NCBI GenBank assembly: GCA_025354065.1
Contig: JANXNM010000148.1
Coordinates: 1 to 17,525, forward strand
Source of the DNA: Synechococcales cyanobacterium 340R_concoct_173_sub
GTDB lineage: Bacteria; Cyanobacteriota; Cyanobacteriia; Leptolyngbyales; Leptolyngbyaceae
Length of the DNA: 17,525 nt
Direction: 5' to 3'
Every line of letters begins with the position of its first letter. Positions within the stretch are counted from its first letter, which is position 1. Under the pieces are notes generated by a model, which made no database searches, had not been told where the DNA came from, and saw only the letters and a list, made by a program, of their open reading frames with translations. This document shows, one piece after another, positions 16,638-17,525 of the stretch. The position numbers and the translations under genes were made by a program.

Positions 16638-17297
16638 ATGAATTCCCCCTTGTCGCGATCGCTGCCCTTATCTCTTTTGCTTTTTACCTTGAGCGCCTGT
16701 GCCACAATACCAGTGCCGGGCCGAGGCATCGTCAATCCACCGTCATTGCGCCCAGTCAAACCGTTGATGGAAGGAAGAGGGAACGCCATCGTTGTCAGTA
16801 AAGACTCCAAAAACCCTACCGATCGAATCAAATTAGAAACACCAAACCCGAAGTCCAGAAAACCTGCTCAATCCAGCACAAAATCGCTATCTACCACCGA
16901 ACTTAAAGCCAAGCTCCAGGACGCAGAAGACAAGTCCGCTAGCGCTCGTAGCCTGTCCCAATCGGCTCAAACCCCGGAAGATTGGCAATTAGTTGTCCAG
17001 CGCTGGCAAAAATCTATTGACATTCTCAAACCGTTGTCTACTCAAAATACCGCCATTAGCACCCAAATCCAGCAGGTTTTGACGGATGCTCGTATGGGAC
17101 AAGCTCGCGCTCAACAAGAAGCTGAAGGATTGGCTAAAGGAAGTTCGACTCCACTCCAAGTCGATCGGAGCAAGTCCGGCAAAACCCAAGGCTTGATTTA
17201 TGGCGACATCCCCTCACCCTCCCCAAGTCCGTCTAAAGCTCCGACGGTCAATCCACCTCAAAATCCAACCCAAAATCCACCATCTCCAAAGAATTAG
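16638..17297 (+). CDS. Predicted lipoprotein with proline-rich tail (219 aa)
   Basis: The N-terminus is a lipoprotein signal peptide: MNSPLSRSLPLSLLLFTLSA followed by C21, with the lipobox LSAC. After cleavage the cysteine would be lipid-modified by Lgt, whose gene is in this window. The mature part begins with a proline- and glycine-rich linker. A helical region follows at about residues 78-165 (TTELKAKLQDAEDKSASARS and WQLVVQRWQKSIDILKPLST), resembling the helix hairpins of periplasmic cyanobacterial proteins. It ends in a low-complexity tail of repeated P-S and N-P motifs. No enzyme motif is visible and the function is unknown. I chose the ATG at 16638 over an in-frame TTG at 16626, because the signal peptide starts at the former. 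The stop is 50 bases before ssrA. Confidence 0.82.
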   Translation: MNSPLSRSLPLSLLLFTLSACATIPVPGRGIVNPPSLRPVKPLMEGRGNAIVVSKDSKNPTDRIKLETPNPKSRKPAQSSTKSLSTTELKAKLQDAEDKSASARSLSQSAQTPEDWQLVVQRWQKSIDILKPLSTQNTAISTQIQQVLTDARMGQARAQQEAEGLAKGSSTPLQVDRSKSGKTQGLIYGDIPSPSPSPSKAPTVNPPQNPTQNPPSPKN

Positions 17298-17347
17298 CGC
17301 TATAGTAATTAAACAATTCAGCTTTTCACAAAGTTGAGTCGCAGTAC

Positions 17348-17525
17348 GGGGCTGTACCGGTTTCGACAGGTTGGCGAACGTTATGCTGTGATACAGGTCG
17401 AGAGGGAGTCCACTCTCGTTAATCGAGGCTCAAAACAAATAGATGCAAACAACATCAAAACCTTCTCTCGTAAAGCTGCACCAGTTGCTGCCTAAATAAC
17501 CTTTTAATCTAGGTTCGAGAGCCTC
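17348..17525 (+). ncRNA. ssrA: Transfer-messenger RNA (tmRNA), 3' end cut by the window
   Basis: The segment begins GGGGCTGTACCGGTTTCGAC, the characteristic tmRNA 5' end that forms the tRNA-like half and the D-loop-like arm. The tag reading frame starts with a resume codon GCA at 17445 and ends in TAA at 17493-17495, encoding ANNIKTFSRKAAPVAA. That is the ANN...(A/V)AA pattern of cyanobacterial tags that marks stalled products for proteolysis. Because the 5' tRNA-like half and the tag are in the ordinary order, this is a one-piece tmRNA and not the permuted two-piece form of marine picocyanobacteria. The later pseudoknots and the 3' TpsiC/CCA half lie beyond the window. A TATAGT at 17301-17306 is a possible -10 box for a longer precursor, but no good -35 is visible. 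Confidence 0.95.

Noticed and set aside
1..17525. Search for tRNA genes, insertion sequences, prophage and attachment sites
   Set aside because: No cloverleaf with a TpsiC arm, transposase motif, integrase or flanking direct repeats were seen apart from the tmRNA at the end; the att site sometimes found at the 3' end of ssrA is outside the window.

Overview
The window is cyanobacterial chromosome. The octamer GCGATCGC (HIP1) occurs seven times in 17.5 kb, and its CGATCG core is scattered through almost every gene. The gene content agrees: groES-groEL behind a CIRCE operator, a DUF3086-like protein, a bestrophin-type chloride channel, several Uma2-family proteins, CobM, and a one-piece tmRNA with an ANNI-type tag. 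Species cannot be fixed from the sequence; the one-piece tmRNA argues against the marine Synechococcus/Prochlorococcus group.

Layout. 1-640 is the 3' part of prfB (release factor 2). It converges on a small two-helix membrane protein gene (660-1064, minus). The groES-groEL operon (minus, 3340 to 1304) starts downstream of a CIRCE element at 3408-3434 and ends in a strong intrinsic terminator at 1204-1256. The 560-base gap upstream of groES holds the tail of a gene with no start codon and a plus-strand terminator with no assigned gene. Next come a bestrophin homologue (3904-4794, plus), a DUF3086-like coiled-coil protein (4979-5947, plus), a GT8-like glycosyltransferase (6074-6850, minus) and rlmN (6913-8004, minus). 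A PAS histidine kinase, lgt and cobM follow on the plus strand (8378-11347). Then there is a patch of three Uma2-family genes (11440-13746) with gene debris between them. A hybrid histidine kinase with two cyanobacteriochrome-like GAF domains (13832-15895, minus) lies beside an SRPBCC gene (minus). A divergent lipoprotein gene (16638-17297, plus) and ssrA, cut by the window end, complete it.

How the genes relate. Much of the window is housekeeping for protein synthesis and folding: RF2, RlmN, tmRNA, GroES/GroEL. Lgt would modify the lipoprotein encoded at 16638. The two histidine kinases have no response regulator next to them, so they are orphans here. The Uma2 patch is the most accessory-looking part. 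I found no CRISPR array, insertion sequence, prophage or clear defence operon. The least explained signals are the CIRCE/relic overlap, the orphan plus-strand terminator at 3721-3750, the paired cysteines of the GAF kinase, and the inverted repeat in the divergent promoter region at 16538-16578.
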